Source: Notospermus geniculatus
Taxonomy: Eukaryota; Nemertea; Pilidiophora; Heteronemertea; Lineidae
Length of the DNA: 64,000 bases
Direction: 5' to 3'
Assembly (NCBI GenBank): GCA_002633025.1
Contig: NMRB01000125.1
Span: 393,540-457,539 of the forward strand
Position 1 is the first letter of the stretch. Every line of letters begins with the position of its first letter. The translations under genes were made by a program, and so were the position numbers. The notes beneath the pieces were generated by a model. That model saw only the letters and a list, made by a program, of their open reading frames with translations. It ran no database searches and was not told the origin of the DNA. Shown here in pieces: positions 54,501 to 56,440 of this stretch.

Positions 54501-56157
54501 TGCAGAATAATTAGTAAACACAGCATAGTGGTAGCTGCCAGCTCCATGAGGATGTTAACACACTGACTGGGCCGGGAACAGTCAGGTGAATAAAATGTGC
54601 ATGCAGGATCCAGAAAGCCAGGCAAATTCACTGTGGGGACTTGATGATATCATGATACTTCAAGATGATATGAAACTTGATACATGATACTTGATGATAT
54701 GAAAAATTTAGAATCACACAACAGGCACTTAAAATAAATCATACTGCCAATTGATGATATCATGATACTTCAAGATGATATGAAACTTGATACATGATAC
54801 TTGATGATATGAAAAATTTAGAATCACACAACAGGCACTTAAAATAAATCATACTGCCAATTTTTTTTAGTATTTTTGACTTTCCATGAATTGAAATAAG
54901 CCAAGATATTACACAACATTTCAAGACCAATGTTACAGAGGGAAAATAATAAAACACACACACACACACAGACAAATGAAAATGTTGCACTCAGCATGCA
55001 GGTTCTTGGTTAAATTTTTTACTTGTATCTAAAAATACACATTCTGAACACACTGAGCAAAGTATTTTCATTTTTACACATTCTCTGATTTCCAAACGAA
55101 GAAAACTCAAAACACAAGTGATAAGTTGGGATAGGACACTTTAATCATGAAAATGAGAGATTCAACACAAACACAGACATGACAAAGACAATACCACACG
55201 ACAATGTAATGACAGCAACAGGTGTTGACTTAAAATGACAAGGATTTATTAGGCCAAGATCAGCAATTGTTAGTGGTACATGTACATGTAACAGATGGTC
55301 AAACACCAATGGGTCAACCCTTACCCTGCAAGGACGGATTCATAAGATTTGCATAGGTTCTGCAAGTGGCATATCAAGGCAATGCAGCTCACGGGCTTTT
55401 TATTTTCAGGCCTATTTCTAGACATGTTGAATATATGCCTAGGCCTAATTAATGTAATTAGGCCTACGGGAAGCTGACTGTAAATACATAAGCCTACCAC
55501 ACAAACAAAGGCTAGTCACCAACAAGGTAGACCCAGGCCTAGAGAATCTCTGCTGCCACGCCGACGCACAGCGAACGATGAAAGCCACTCTTCAACAATC
55601 ATAAATTAAATTATCAATTTATTCTTAATTTTTTAAGTCCAATTCAGTGTTGAAATATTCATGTGCAATTGCCAGCAGCCGAAGTGAATTATTAGGGCCT
55701 ACAAAAAAACGGAAACTTGTGAATTTGCTTGTTGATGATTCAGGGCAAAGATAAGGATGACATCATCATTTTGACATTTCAAAATCAAAATCAGCTGATT
55801 CAAGAAGCCAAGCAAAATGCATTCAAATGCAAGCTAGGCCTAGGCCTATAAATACTAACCTGAGTATAGACGTGCAGCGTTCCAACATCAGTCTCTATAT
55901 TATGTAGCTGTAATTAAAGAGAAAGGATGGTTTACCAGGAGATTTATGAGCAACGGATGGTGCAGCGTTCTGCTGCTGAAGCCCTTGAAATCCCTGCATG
56001 CACACCGCTGGCAATGTCATTTTCATCGCGCAGCGTCCGACAGTGCAAAATCGGCTCACAGAAAACATCTTTTATCTATTATTACAGCGAGAAATCGGAC
56101 ACTTGAATTATTGCATTTAATGGAGCATATCCTAACCTCTTCCCCCGAAGCTGCCAT
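2045..56157 (-). CDS. NDRG: NDRG-family protein with very long C-terminal tail (whole gene, spliced)
   Basis: This is a spliced gene of about eleven coding exons, listed separately below. The joined product has the order of the NDRG family: an N-terminal strand ending before GNRQPEV, the LTLHDLGCN segment, the WIHVDVPGQEDDAPDLP segment, the elbow LGEGAGANILARF, then GVCLIQCTGTTAG, KLSHHGMN, HRFGS and MLPVLFAF...LSNRL. NDRG proteins have an alpha/beta-hydrolase fold but no catalytic triad. Here too the nucleophile position is not serine (GEGAG instead of GxSxG), so I infer a non-enzymatic regulatory or trafficking role in the cytoplasm. The core is about 260 residues. The last exon adds about 494 residues rich in Ser, Pro and Thr, whereas vertebrate NDRGs are about 340-395 residues in total. 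Splice phases agree throughout, with two readings of the last intron. Introns 2 and 3 are about 17 and 22 kb and full of transposons. The gene is head to head with CFAP99. The family assignment is firm; which NDRG subtype it is remains open. Confidence 0.86.
3612..3737 (-). CDS. NDRG: NDRG exon 10
   Basis: The exon reads MLPVLFAFACERGAEYNL, then ITLSNRLFKSG and LNKICGQPVV. This aligns with the NDRG 'CPVLLVVG......LNSRLDP....LLKIxxxGG' strand. The acceptor (TCATGAG/AG) has a poor pyrimidine tract but gives the needed phase 1. There are two possible ends: a strong donor at 3611 (GTAAGC, phase 1) or a weaker one at 3618 (GTTTGT, phase 0, exon end 3619). The choice decides which start of the last exon is in frame. 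Confidence 0.72.
3808..4181. repeat. Tandem duplication in NDRG intron 9
   Basis: A block of about 183 bases (TAGTGCCTAGTCATGTGTAG ... GTTACATATTGTATG) occurs twice in direct orientation, at 3808-3992 and about 3990-4181, nearly identical apart from a GTT-type indel. Part of the block recurs inverted at 3561-3598 inside the last NDRG intron. Confidence 0.88.
4756..4840 (-). CDS. NDRG: NDRG exon 9 (probable)
   Basis: The 85-base exon has acceptor GAACCTTAG and the strong donor CAG/GTAAGG, phase 0 to 1, exactly the phases needed to join exons 8 and 10. It encodes LIKMATTVHAFHHL followed by RSSTCCYSLTNLSS. The pattern loosely fits the family's 'Y...L.....N..NL' helix, but the segment is shorter than usual before the next strand. 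A further small exon could be missing between here and 3737. Confidence 0.5.
5727..5804 (-). CDS. NDRG: NDRG exon 8
   Basis: Twenty-six codons lie between acceptor CTCTTCTTTCAG and donor GTACGT, phase 0 to 0. They contain IITYKLSHHGMN and YLETHRFGS, which match the 'WKLxxxGMxxxxxxYLLxHRFG' motif of NDRG proteins. A solo arm of a foldback element (5826-5924) begins 22 bases upstream of the exon. Confidence 0.92.
5826..5924. mobile_element. Solo arm of a foldback element
   Basis: The stretch GCGCCATCTGTTGACC ... CAACTGCGTAGGGAG matches the arms of the complete foldback copy at 14912-15275. Only one arm is present, next to NDRG exon 8. Confidence 0.7.
6112..6352. mobile_element. Foldback MITE, family D copy 1
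   Basis: Long imperfect inverted arms carry GATCTGTGCACTTCC...AAATCTCAACC and their complement. Copies 2 and 3 are at 11898-12153 and 30101-30353. The interior contains paired GACGTGACGC motifs. Confidence 0.75.
6484..6614 (+). repeat. Dispersed repeat, inverted copy at 60800-60937
   Basis: GACATCGCCACTTCTC ... GACGTCATCTCCGTGGCA ... AAGCCACAACGTCACGG recurs in opposite orientation at 60800-60937, with about the same length. It is a non-coding dispersed element. Confidence 0.7.
6687..6800 (-). mobile_element. Second tRNA-derived SINE-like head
   Basis: On the minus strand an A box (TGGTGTAGTGG) and a B box (GGGTTTGATCC) are spaced as in a tRNA, but the acceptor stem is not restored. The family differs from the main SINE of the window. 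Confidence 0.45.
6858..6944 (-). CDS. NDRG: NDRG exon 7
   Basis: Twenty-nine codons lie between acceptor TTCTATTTCAG and donor GTAGAG, phase 0 to 0. They start MKYDENVLGVCLIQCTGTTA and end FMETMKDK. This is the conserved 'P..V.GL.LIxC...AG..E' strand-helix segment of the NDRG core. Confidence 0.9.
7153..7785. repeat. Minisatellite, ~50-bp unit with paired CCAAT boxes
   Basis: About twelve units of 49-50 bases contain ACCATTGGTCATG and CAACCAATCAGAGAG. Every unit therefore holds CCAAT motifs in both orientations. Divergence between units is moderate. Confidence 0.9.
8160..8347. repeat. Tandem duplication (~100 bp, two copies)
   Basis: GATTTCGATTGGGGCGCCAT ... GGTCGCCTACGGCAG occurs twice in direct order with several substitutions and an indel, followed by a partial third GTCACCTACGGCAG. 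Confidence 0.75.
8912..9415. mobile_element. MITE with 22-bp terminal inverted repeats, split by a SINE
   Basis: ACCTTTCCAACAAAGATGG at the left end is exactly inverted at the right end (9394-9415). The interior is interrupted by a SINE (8953-9225). A second, uninterrupted copy lies at 39424-39665 and shows the empty site. Confidence 0.9.
8953..9225 (+). mobile_element. tRNA-Val SINE copy 1, full length
   Basis: The head has an A box (TAGCCGAGTGG), the tRNA-Val-like TGGTTATCACGTCCGC, and a B box (GGTTCGAATCC). The body carries GACCCCATCCAAGTGAGG and the 3' stem-loop CAGGGCC...GGCCCTG. Flanking ATATGAC/ATATGGC is the target-site duplication. Confidence 0.93.
9487..9676 (-). mobile_element. 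MITE family B copy 1
   Basis: The inverted ends are GCTCYAGCAAAA...AGGCRC. The interior GTTGAGTAAACTGATGACC is shared by all nine copies. The left end is degraded next to a G run (9473-9483). Confidence 0.85.
10263..10516 (+). mobile_element. tRNA-Val SINE copy 2
   Basis: A full copy missing only the first bases of the head. It is directly followed by copy 3. Confidence 0.9.
10517..10733 (+). mobile_element. tRNA-Val SINE copy 3, headless, tandem with copy 2
   Basis: It starts within the post-B-box region (CGGACCGTATCGG) and ends in the tail ACAAATACAAA. Copies 2 and 3 form a head-to-tail dimer. Confidence 0.88.
10912..11052. mobile_element. Small inverted-repeat element
   Basis: The ends CAGGGTTTCTGCCAGA and CTGGCAGAAACACTG are inverted. 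Near the right end is the perfect hairpin GAGGGTACTA...TAGTACCCTC (11016-11038). Confidence 0.75.
11390..11578 (+). mobile_element. MITE family B copy 2, complete
   Basis: Both ends are present (GTGACCCGCTC ... GGGGTCAC), 189 bases long. Confidence 0.9.
11598..11736. mobile_element. Harbinger-like MITE with TAA duplication
   Basis: A perfect inverted repeat of 26 bases starts GGGTAGGGACACACCTAA. It is flanked on both sides by TAA (11595-11597, 11737-11739). The 139-base length and 3-base duplication fit the PIF/Harbinger type. Confidence 0.88.
11793..11853 (-). CDS. NDRG: NDRG exon 6 (nucleophile-elbow exon)
   Basis: The 61-base exon has acceptor TTTTCTTTCAG and donor GTGAGT, phase 2 to 0. 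It reads VKQVVCLGEGAGANILARFA. The elbow is G-E-G-A-G-A-N, so the catalytic serine of true hydrolases is absent, as in other NDRG proteins. The next upstream sequence (11898-12153) is a foldback MITE only about 45 bases from the acceptor. Confidence 0.92.
11898..12153. mobile_element. Foldback MITE, family D copy 2
   Basis: The inverted arms carry GATCTGTGCACTTC...CAACCACAACCTCGG and the complement. It starts about 45 bases upstream of NDRG exon 6. Confidence 0.8.
12590..12672. repeat. Interstitial telomere-like tract
   Basis: Degenerate CCCTAA repeats (ACCCTAACCCTAACC..., CCCTATCCCTAAACC). Similar short tracts are at 42387-42403 and 46347-46450. Confidence 0.75.
12678..13137. mobile_element. 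CAGGG element, family X copy 1
   Basis: The ends CAGGGTTCGTAC and GTACGAACCCTG are inverted. The subterminal regions repeat TTCCAGGAC/CAAGGA motifs. The flanks GACATA and CACATA are a nearly exact 6-base duplication. It contains a G run (12952-12962). Confidence 0.88.
13413..13475 (-). CDS. NDRG: NDRG exon 5
   Basis: The 63-base exon has acceptor CTATTTTCAG and donor GTATGT, phase 2 to 2. It reads HPFPTMQKLGETLIQVLEHL and ends in the first two bases of a Lys codon. This corresponds to the family's 'YPSMDQLAEMLPxVLxxL' helix leading to the elbow strand. Confidence 0.9.
13622..13870. repeat. Dispersed repeat family S copy 1
   Basis: GCATTCAGAAAGTGCTGACG ... CAGTTTTTTCAATGTGTGC ... CATTTTGGGGACCTTCACG is shared with 48056-48965 and the fragment at 58612-58740. 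No terminal repeats are evident. Confidence 0.8.
13970..14180. mobile_element. Foldback MITE, family H copy 1
   Basis: The ends GAAAGGGGCTGTT and CAGCCCCTTTC are inverted, with arms of about 75 bases including GAGGAATCTGAGTTGTGATC. The second copy is at 16115-16319. Confidence 0.88.
14541..14760. mobile_element. Foldback element (large hairpin)
   Basis: CACTACTGTATATCGCATG pairs with its inverse at the right end, and GGGAAGTCGGACACGA pairs further in. The arms are about 100 bases; the centre holds the paired GGGTAA...TTACCC. Confidence 0.85.
14869..14894. repeat. Perfect 26-base palindrome
   Basis: ACGAGGGTAACC is followed by CG and its exact inverse, without a loop. It re-uses the ACGAGGGTAA motif found at the centre of the neighbouring foldback element. 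Confidence 0.85.
14912..15275. mobile_element. Foldback element with ~100-bp arms (family E)
   Basis: The left arm (GCGCCCCTTCGG ... CAACAGATGGCG) is inverted at 15180-15275 (CGCCATCTGTTGACC ... GGGGGCGCG). A solo arm is at 5826-5924. Confidence 0.85.
15289..15448. mobile_element. CRE-bearing foldback MITE copy 1
   Basis: The ends AATAGAGGA and TCCTCTATAG are inverted. The arms contain TGACGTCA (CRE consensus) and CCATGTTGGACGTC. Related elements are at 30416-30650 and 37204-37383. Confidence 0.75.
15544..15946 (+). mobile_element. tRNA-Val SINE copy 4 with duplicated body
   Basis: A complete head (TAGCCTAGTGG, GGTTCGAATCC) and body are followed from about 15775 by a second body beginning CGCATGGGACAGTAAGCC. 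It is a head-body-body arrangement. Confidence 0.9.
16115..16319. mobile_element. Foldback MITE, family H copy 2
   Basis: The ends AAAGGGGCTGTTC and CAGCCCCTTT are inverted, in the same order as 13970-14180. It lies just downstream of NDRG exon 4. Confidence 0.88.
16364..16481 (-). CDS. NDRG: NDRG exon 4
   Basis: The 118-base exon lies between acceptor GTCATTTCAG and donor GTAGGTATC, phase 1 to 2. It encodes HRVFYELAKHPAF..., then WIHVDVPGQEDDAPDLPA. The H-V-D-(V/A)-P-G-(Q/M)-E segment is an NDRG hallmark. A MITE copy (16115-16319) sits only about 45 bases downstream of the donor. Confidence 0.92.
16618..16791 (+). mobile_element. MITE family B copy 3, degraded
   Basis: The core GGTCATCAGTTTACTCAAC and CCTGCAGAGACG are kept; both ends have decayed. 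Confidence 0.8.
17381..17655 (-). mobile_element. tRNA-Val SINE copy 5, full length
   Basis: On the minus strand: head, B box (GGTTCGAATCC), body and an A-rich tail ending ACAAATA. Confidence 0.92.
17795..17990 (-). mobile_element. MITE family B copy 4, complete
   Basis: GTGACCCGATCTAGC at one end and GGAGCGGGTCGC at the other, with a typical interior. Confidence 0.9.
18631..19119. mobile_element. Inverted-repeat element with a tandemly doubled left arm
   Basis: The ends GTTGCGCTTCCACTAC and GTAGTTGAAGCGCAAC are inverted, with TA on both sides. The left arm (~125 bases) occurs twice in tandem (from 18631 and 18756); the right arm (19005-19119) once. The arms contain the rhythmic AATAAGTCCG/TTAAGTGCGG motifs. 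Confidence 0.9.
19296..19509 (+). mobile_element. tRNA-Val SINE copy 6, 5' truncated
   Basis: It begins at the B box (CCCGGGTTCGAATCC), carries the body and ends GAAATACAA. Confidence 0.88.
19819..20181. mobile_element. Family R element copy 1 (subrepeat-rich inverted repeat)
   Basis: The ends TAAAGCC and CTTAA are inverted with GACCTTGCAACTGGAAGC near each terminus. The interior repeats GCAAC/GTTGC and GCACATCGAC many times in both orientations. The second copy is 40852-41381. Confidence 0.82.
20669..20879 (+). mobile_element. tRNA-Val SINE copy 7, headless
   Basis: It starts at GCCCATGTAGGATTGATC and has the full body and the tail CTAATACAAAGACA. Confidence 0.88.
20880..21640. other. Unassigned stretch with weak ORFs
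   Basis: Two overlapping open frames (21013-21525 and 21188-21463) lack family resemblance and convincing splice sites. I see no supported gene or repeat. Confidence 0.3.
21641..21743. mobile_element. Small foldback MITE
   Basis: GTTTCTGAACACTAGATG and CATCTAGCGTTCAGAAAC are inverted, separated by about 65 bases with partial pairing. Confidence 0.7.
21782..21815. other. Assembly gap (34 N) next to a poly-C run
   Basis: The N run is followed by about 20 C residues (21817-21837), a homopolymer that probably caused the gap. Confidence 0.95.
21838..22580. other. No feature recognised
   Basis: Non-coding sequence between the small gap and the GTACC minisatellite. A weak A-box-like TAGCCGAATGG at 21900 is not followed by a B box. 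Confidence 0.3.
22585..23055. repeat. Minisatellite, ~40-bp unit
   Basis: About twelve units of CAGTACGGTCCTCACCACC and AACCTAGTACGCCAGTACC are present, with small indels between units. Confidence 0.9.
23680..23922 (-). mobile_element. MITE family B copy 5, with small internal insertion
   Basis: The ends GTGACCTGCTC and GAGCAGGTCAC are present. About 40 extra bases near the left end (CAGTGTTTCTCC...) and a few near the right make it longer than its sisters. Confidence 0.87.
23975..24312. mobile_element. Foldback element with ~80-bp arms
   Basis: ATCGAAGGCCGATCTGCTC and its inverse GAGCAGATCGGCCTTCGAT lie near the ends, with CATCACCCTTCGAGAAA further in. The arms are imperfect but long. Confidence 0.82.
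24874..25142 (+). mobile_element. tRNA-Val SINE copy 8
   Basis: The head is diverged (CAGCCTAGCGATTATCACG); the body and 3' stem-loop are recognisable. Confidence 0.88.
25549..25773 (-). mobile_element. tRNA-Val SINE copy 9, head truncated
   Basis: The minus-strand body and tail are complete; the head is cut shortly after the B box (GATTCGAACCC). Confidence 0.88.
25865..26030. mobile_element. Harbinger-like palindromic MITE inserted in a SINE
   Basis: The ends GGGCTCGTTTCCACCAGCAT and ATGCTGGTGGAATCGGGCCC are inverted. TTA on both sides (25862-25864, 26031-26033) restores the SINE sequence GGCTTACTGTCCC. The interior also pairs (TTGACTGTTTC...GAAACAGTCAA), so the 166 bases form one long hairpin. 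Confidence 0.92.
26126..27073. mobile_element. Large foldback (nearly full palindrome, ~950 bp)
   Basis: The left arm begins AGGGTATACCAAAGTGCC and the right arm ends in its inverse; pairing continues to a centre near 26595. Both arms contain the same 85-codon open frame (one residue different), showing very high arm identity. TTA/TTA flanks fit a 3-base duplication. Confidence 0.93.
27577..27866 (-). mobile_element. tRNA-Val SINE copy 11
   Basis: Minus-strand full copy. The head is intact (GTGATAACCACTAGGCTACC in plus reading) and the tail ends in TTTGTATTAGATT. Confidence 0.92.
28567..28766. repeat. Almost perfect 200-bp hairpin
   Basis: Arms of about 98 bases meet at T28665 (AAAAG-T-CTTTT). 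The only clear difference is a 3-base insertion in the right arm. The direct repeat CGTTTGGAAC(A/T)TAGGT stands at 28522-28537 and 28767-28783, outside the hairpin. Confidence 0.9.
28786..30066. mobile_element. Non-autonomous DNA transposon, 1281 bp
   Basis: Perfect inverted ends of about 27 bases start GGCCCAAAGCATGTAACTAG and end in the complement. Flanking TTAT (28782-28785, 30067-30070) is a 4-base duplication. The interior is AT-rich without a transposase; CTCCGGCTGTACGTCAC occurs twice (29380s and 29540s). Confidence 0.9.
30101..30353. mobile_element. Foldback MITE, family D copy 3
   Basis: GATCTGCGCACTTCCGC and GCGGAAGTGCGCAGATC are inverted. The same GACGTGACGC motifs as copies 1 and 2. 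Confidence 0.82.
30416..30650. mobile_element. CRE-bearing foldback MITE copy 2
   Basis: The ends GTTCTTCACTGACGTCA and TGACATCAGGTGAAGAAC are imperfectly inverted. The interior holds GCCATGTTGG and several TGACGTCA-like sites. Confidence 0.65.
30648..30811. repeat. Near-perfect 164-bp hairpin MITE
   Basis: CTATAGATCGTTTTCACGAC ... CCCACCAGCAG (about 73 bases) is inverted with a single mismatch, around an 18-base loop. It contains GCCATGATGACGTT. Confidence 0.92.
31598..31851 (-). mobile_element. tRNA-Val SINE copy 12
   Basis: Minus-strand copy with a diverged B box (GGTTTCGTACCC in plus reading), the body and the 3' stem-loop. Confidence 0.9.
31874..33046. mobile_element. CAGGG element with 6-bp duplication, carrying a nested MITE
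   Basis: The ends CAGGGCCCTCGAA and TTCGAAGGCCCTG are inverted. TAACAT flanks both sides (31868-31873 and 33047-33052). A second element is inserted at 32074-32551. No transposase is seen. Confidence 0.85.
32074..32551. mobile_element. MULE-like MITE with 11-bp target duplication
   Basis: Inverted arms of about 80 bases begin GGTCCTACTAAA. They contain the subrepeat GCGTCAGCAA several times. CGGAAATTGCC directly flanks both sides (32063-32073, 32552-32562). Confidence 0.9.
33701..34060. mobile_element. Degenerate inverted-repeat element
   Basis: CTATTTACACCACA at the left is loosely inverted at the right (TTTGTAGTGTAAAAGG). Inside is the perfect hairpin TACCAAATTAGT...ACTAATTTGGTA (33928-33960). 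Confidence 0.5.
34111..34370. repeat. Minisatellite, 37-bp unit x 7
   Basis: CTTCACTTGATATCAGAAGC and CCTGTCCTCATCCCTCT form a 37-base unit present seven times with few changes. Confidence 0.95.
34690..35295. repeat. Diverged long tandem repeat
   Basis: About five blocks of 100-150 bases share GGGCAGGGTTTCGGCCTGGAC, AGGAGAAGGAA and CTTGCAACTGCT...GCACACTTCCC. They are followed by an A/T homopolymer palindrome (35334-35378). Confidence 0.7.
35572..35646 (-). mobile_element. MITE family B copy 6, fragment
   Basis: Only the terminal part remains (GATGATCAC...GACAAGCGCCTGCTTTTGC, GGTCAC). Confidence 0.7.
35724..35957. mobile_element. piggyBac-like MITE with TTAA duplication
   Basis: TTAA on both sides (35720-35723, 35958-35961) encloses CCCGTTAACTG and CAGTTAACGGG as inverted ends. 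A 5' CCC and TTAA targets are the signature of piggyBac-type elements. The 234 bases are non-coding. Confidence 0.82.
35979..36213. mobile_element. Foldback MITE with ~65-bp arms
   Basis: GACTCTATCACTCCAAAAG ... GCACCTGACGGG is inverted at the right with few changes. ATCATGACGTCATGA is central. It lies immediately next to the TTAA MITE. Confidence 0.9.
36915..37130. mobile_element. Imperfect foldback MITE
   Basis: The outer AATGGGGAACTTTTCTGCC and inner AGAGGCCGCCTGTTACC motifs are inverted at 37080-37130. The centre holds GACGTCAAATTTCATGACG. Confidence 0.65.
37204..37383. mobile_element. CRE-bearing foldback MITE copy 3
   Basis: ATAGAGGCTATGCACTGACG is inverted at the right (GTCACGTGCATAGCCTCTAT). 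It contains TGACGTCA and CCATCCAACATGGCG. Confidence 0.8.
37384..38445. other. No feature recognised
   Basis: Intronic, AT-rich. The only local structure I noted is a series of TCCGACAG repeats at 38176-38235. Confidence 0.3.
38446..38660 (-). mobile_element. tRNA-Val SINE copy 13, 3' truncated
   Basis: Head and body in minus orientation; it lacks the terminal stem-loop and tail. It abuts NDRG exon 3. Confidence 0.9.
38703..38757 (-). CDS. NDRG: NDRG exon 3
   Basis: The acceptor is TTTTTCAG and the donor GTGAGTAT. The exon reads GNRQPEVNILTLHDLGCN plus the first base of a His codon, phase 0 to 1. LTLHDLGCN matches the conserved 'TYHDIGLN' segment of NDRG proteins. It lies about 40 bases from a 3'-truncated SINE copy (38446-38660). 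About 17 kb of intron separates it from exon 2. Confidence 0.9.
39424..39665. mobile_element. MITE with ACCTTTCCAACAAAGATGG ends, uninterrupted copy
   Basis: The same ends and interior as 8912-9415 but without the SINE, so it shows the empty insertion site (ACATGACATCAG). Confidence 0.88.
39992..40349. repeat. Minisatellite, ~60-bp unit x 6
   Basis: GACGCCATGACACTTTACT and GTTCGTTCACTTGGCCCTTC recur six times at 58-66 base spacing. Confidence 0.9.
40852..41381. mobile_element. Family R element copy 2
   Basis: The inverted ends TAAAGC...GACCTTGCGACTGGAAGC are well kept. Compared with 19819-20181 it has about 150 extra bases near 41005-41150. Confidence 0.85.
41789..42007. repeat. 15-16-bp minisatellite, left array
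   Basis: About fourteen units of CCCATTTCGCCAAATT / CCCAATTTGCCAAATT. The mirror array is at 42464-42671. Confidence 0.95.
42464..42671. repeat. 15-16-bp minisatellite, right array (inverted)
   Basis: The same unit in the opposite orientation (GGGAATTTGGCGAAAT). The inner edges of the two arrays, CCCGTTTTGCCAAA and TTTGGCAAAACGGG, are exact inverses. Confidence 0.95.
42723..42768 (-). CDS. Candidate small exon of an unidentified gene nested in NDRG intron 2
   Basis: The strong acceptor TTTTTCTGCAG and donor GTAAGT flank 46 open bases. Joined to the candidate exon at 43205-43077 in matching phase, they read KQMRLKENFICYTM. It is too short to identify. Confidence 0.25.
43077..43205 (-). CDS. 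Candidate exon of an unidentified gene nested in NDRG intron 2
   Basis: The acceptor GGCTTTTATTGCAG and donor GTAGGT flank 129 bases that are open in one frame: LLLLMVADIILESLGVVGG, then TILRMVLEAVCVFWG. It is hydrophobic at the start and looks coding. Its phase does not fit NDRG exons 2 and 3, so it would be a separate nested gene, or chance. Confidence 0.3.
43561..43761 (-). mobile_element. MITE family B copy 7, complete
   Basis: TGTGACCCGCTCCAGC and GCTGGAGCGGGTCACA are inverted ends. TA stands on both sides. Confidence 0.92.
43868..44262. repeat. Inverted copies of GGCAGTTCGAAAATGCCGAA
   Basis: The 20-base motif near 43880 is inverted near 44235. Each is itself nearly palindromic. Between them is a hairpin (ATTTTCCGGTGAG...CTCACCGAAAAAT, 43914-43950). 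It could be one degenerate element. Confidence 0.5.
44376..45106. mobile_element. Large foldback element (~730 bp)
   Basis: TAGTCCATGAGCCAG pairs with CTGGCTCATGGACTA. Pairing continues through AATTGTGTAGCTTTATACCCC and GTCCATGTACAGCTAAC toward a centre near 44745. Arms are about 300 bases with substitutions. Confidence 0.9.
45107..46345. other. No feature recognised apart from a short palindrome
   Basis: CCCAAAGTGCACTTTGGG (45437-45454) is a perfect 18-base palindrome. Otherwise plain intron. Confidence 0.35.
46347..46450. repeat. Interstitial telomere-like tract
   Basis: Degenerate (CCCTAA)n such as CCCTAACCCTAACCCC over about 100 bases. Confidence 0.8.
47104..47191. mobile_element. Tiny mariner-like MITE
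   Basis: CAGGGTGGGCCAGAG and CTCTGGCCCACCCTG are inverted ends within an 88-base hairpin flanked by TA on both sides. Confidence 0.88.
47246..47724 (+). mobile_element. MITE family B copy 8, split by an insertion
   Basis: TGTGATCCACTCCAGC starts and GAGCGGGTCA ends the copy. The interior is interrupted after GACATACATTTC by another element (47365-47635). Confidence 0.9.
47365..47635. mobile_element. CAGGGCC element inside a MITE (5-bp duplication)
   Basis: The ends CAGGGCCAGATC and GGGTCCGGCCCTG are inverted. ATTTC on both sides (47360-47364, 47636-47640) restores the MITE sequence CATTTCAGCTATTG. It contains a G run. Confidence 0.85.
48056..48965. repeat. Family S copy 2, split by an insertion
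   Basis: It matches 13622-13870 on both sides of the inserted element at 48126-48782. Confidence 0.82.
48126..48782. mobile_element. Inverted-repeat element with GGCCCGAACTTATAAA ends
   Basis: Perfect ends GGCCCGAACTTATAAA and TTTATAAGTTCGGGCC. The subterminal parts repeat GACAAGTCTAA-type motifs. The hairpin GTCTCAACAAAGGCA...GTTGAGAC is at 48582-48612. 657 bases, non-coding. Confidence 0.88.
49086..49320. mobile_element. GC-rich hairpin MITE
   Basis: ACACCAAAACCGCGCCGC and GCGGCGCGGTTTTGGTGT are inverted, and AATAAGTTCAATGG and CACACCAAAGACGCACGG pair further in. The whole 235 bases fold on themselves. Confidence 0.9.
49832..50113 (+). mobile_element. tRNA-Val SINE copy 14, full length
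   Basis: Head (CGCTGAGTGGTTATCACG), B box (GGTTCGAATCC), body and the tail CTAATACAAATACAAA. Confidence 0.93.
50114..52770. other. No repeat or exon recognised; two X-box motifs
   Basis: Intronic sequence of NDRG intron 2. Apart from the RFX-type motifs (50500, 51832) I see no structure. Confidence 0.3.
51832..51845. promoter_or_regulatory. X-box (RFX) consensus
   Basis: GTTGCTATGGTAAC is a perfect imperfect-palindrome X-box as bound by RFX ciliary transcription factors. It lies in NDRG intron 2, 5.7 kb upstream of the first CFAP99 coding exon. A weaker relative (GTTTCCATGGCAAC) is at 50500-50513. It may be a distal element or chance. Confidence 0.35.
52771..53098. repeat. Minisatellite, ~49-bp unit x 7
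   Basis: CCTTGTCATGTGGTGATCAG and CACATAACCCATGATCACATC recur about seven times. Confidence 0.9.
53940..54280. mobile_element. Inverted-repeat element with AAAGGGCAG subrepeats
   Basis: GTAGTGTTTCAGC and GCTGAAACACTAC are perfect ends. CAGCAG occurs just outside both (6-base duplication if the element starts TAGTG). The interior repeats AAAGGGCAG. Confidence 0.75.
54641..54860. repeat. Exact 110-bp tandem duplication
   Basis: 54641-54750 and 54751-54860 are identical as read. It contains many GATGATATCATGATAC-like words. Confidence 0.95.
54950..54972. repeat. (CA)n microsatellite
   Basis: A short run of CA dinucleotides. Confidence 0.9.
54973..55859. other. No feature recognised
   Basis: The NDRG intron 2 segment next to exon 2. 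I found no repeat structure or exon. Confidence 0.3.
55860..55907 (-). CDS. NDRG: NDRG exon 2
   Basis: Sixteen codons, LHNIETDVGTLHVYTQ, are bounded by the acceptor TTTAATTACAG and the donor GTTAGT, phase 0 to 0. The IET..GT.HV.TQ pattern is the typical N-terminal beta hairpin of NDRG proteins, just before the conserved G(N)RP-like motif. Confidence 0.85.
56137..56157 (-). CDS. NDRG: NDRG exon 1 (start codon)
   Basis: The seven codons read MAASGEE. The start lies in a good Kozak context (AACCATGG), and the exon ends at GAG followed by a GTTAGG donor, phase 0. Exon 2 opens in phase 0 only 229 bases downstream. A competing upstream-looking ORF on the same strand (MKMTLPAV..., 56021 downward) has a donor only about 20 bases from the exon 2 acceptor, too close for an intron, so I prefer this start. 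Confidence 0.75.
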
Positions 56158-56428
56158 GGTTGAATTGCAATAGAGTTATCCAGATATTTTGTAAGAAATT
56201 ACGTGAAAAACACTCCGCAGAACTCGTAAACAACACCGATACGCGACGATGAACACGTTCGGAAGAGCTCGGAACTTTCCGTAAATGAGGATTGACCTCA
56301 AATTTTCATAACTTTTTATTTTTGCAGACAAATATATTTTGTCTCATATTATCTAAACTGACAAAATTAAACCATTCTTTTCATGTTTAATGTTTATTTT
56401 GTAAAAATTAGGAAAAATGATTTACCTC

Positions 56429-56440
56429 ACGCATGCGCAT
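56429..56440. promoter_or_regulatory. NRF1-like palindrome
   Basis: The sequence ACGCATGCGCAT contains the NRF1 core GCATGCGC. It lies 272 bases from the NDRG start codon, inside the head-to-head region. Confidence 0.4.

Noticed and set aside
55930-56021. Alternative NDRG first exon starting MKMTLPAV
   Set aside because: Its donor lies about 20 bases before the exon 2 acceptor, too short for an intron, and the phase does not match.
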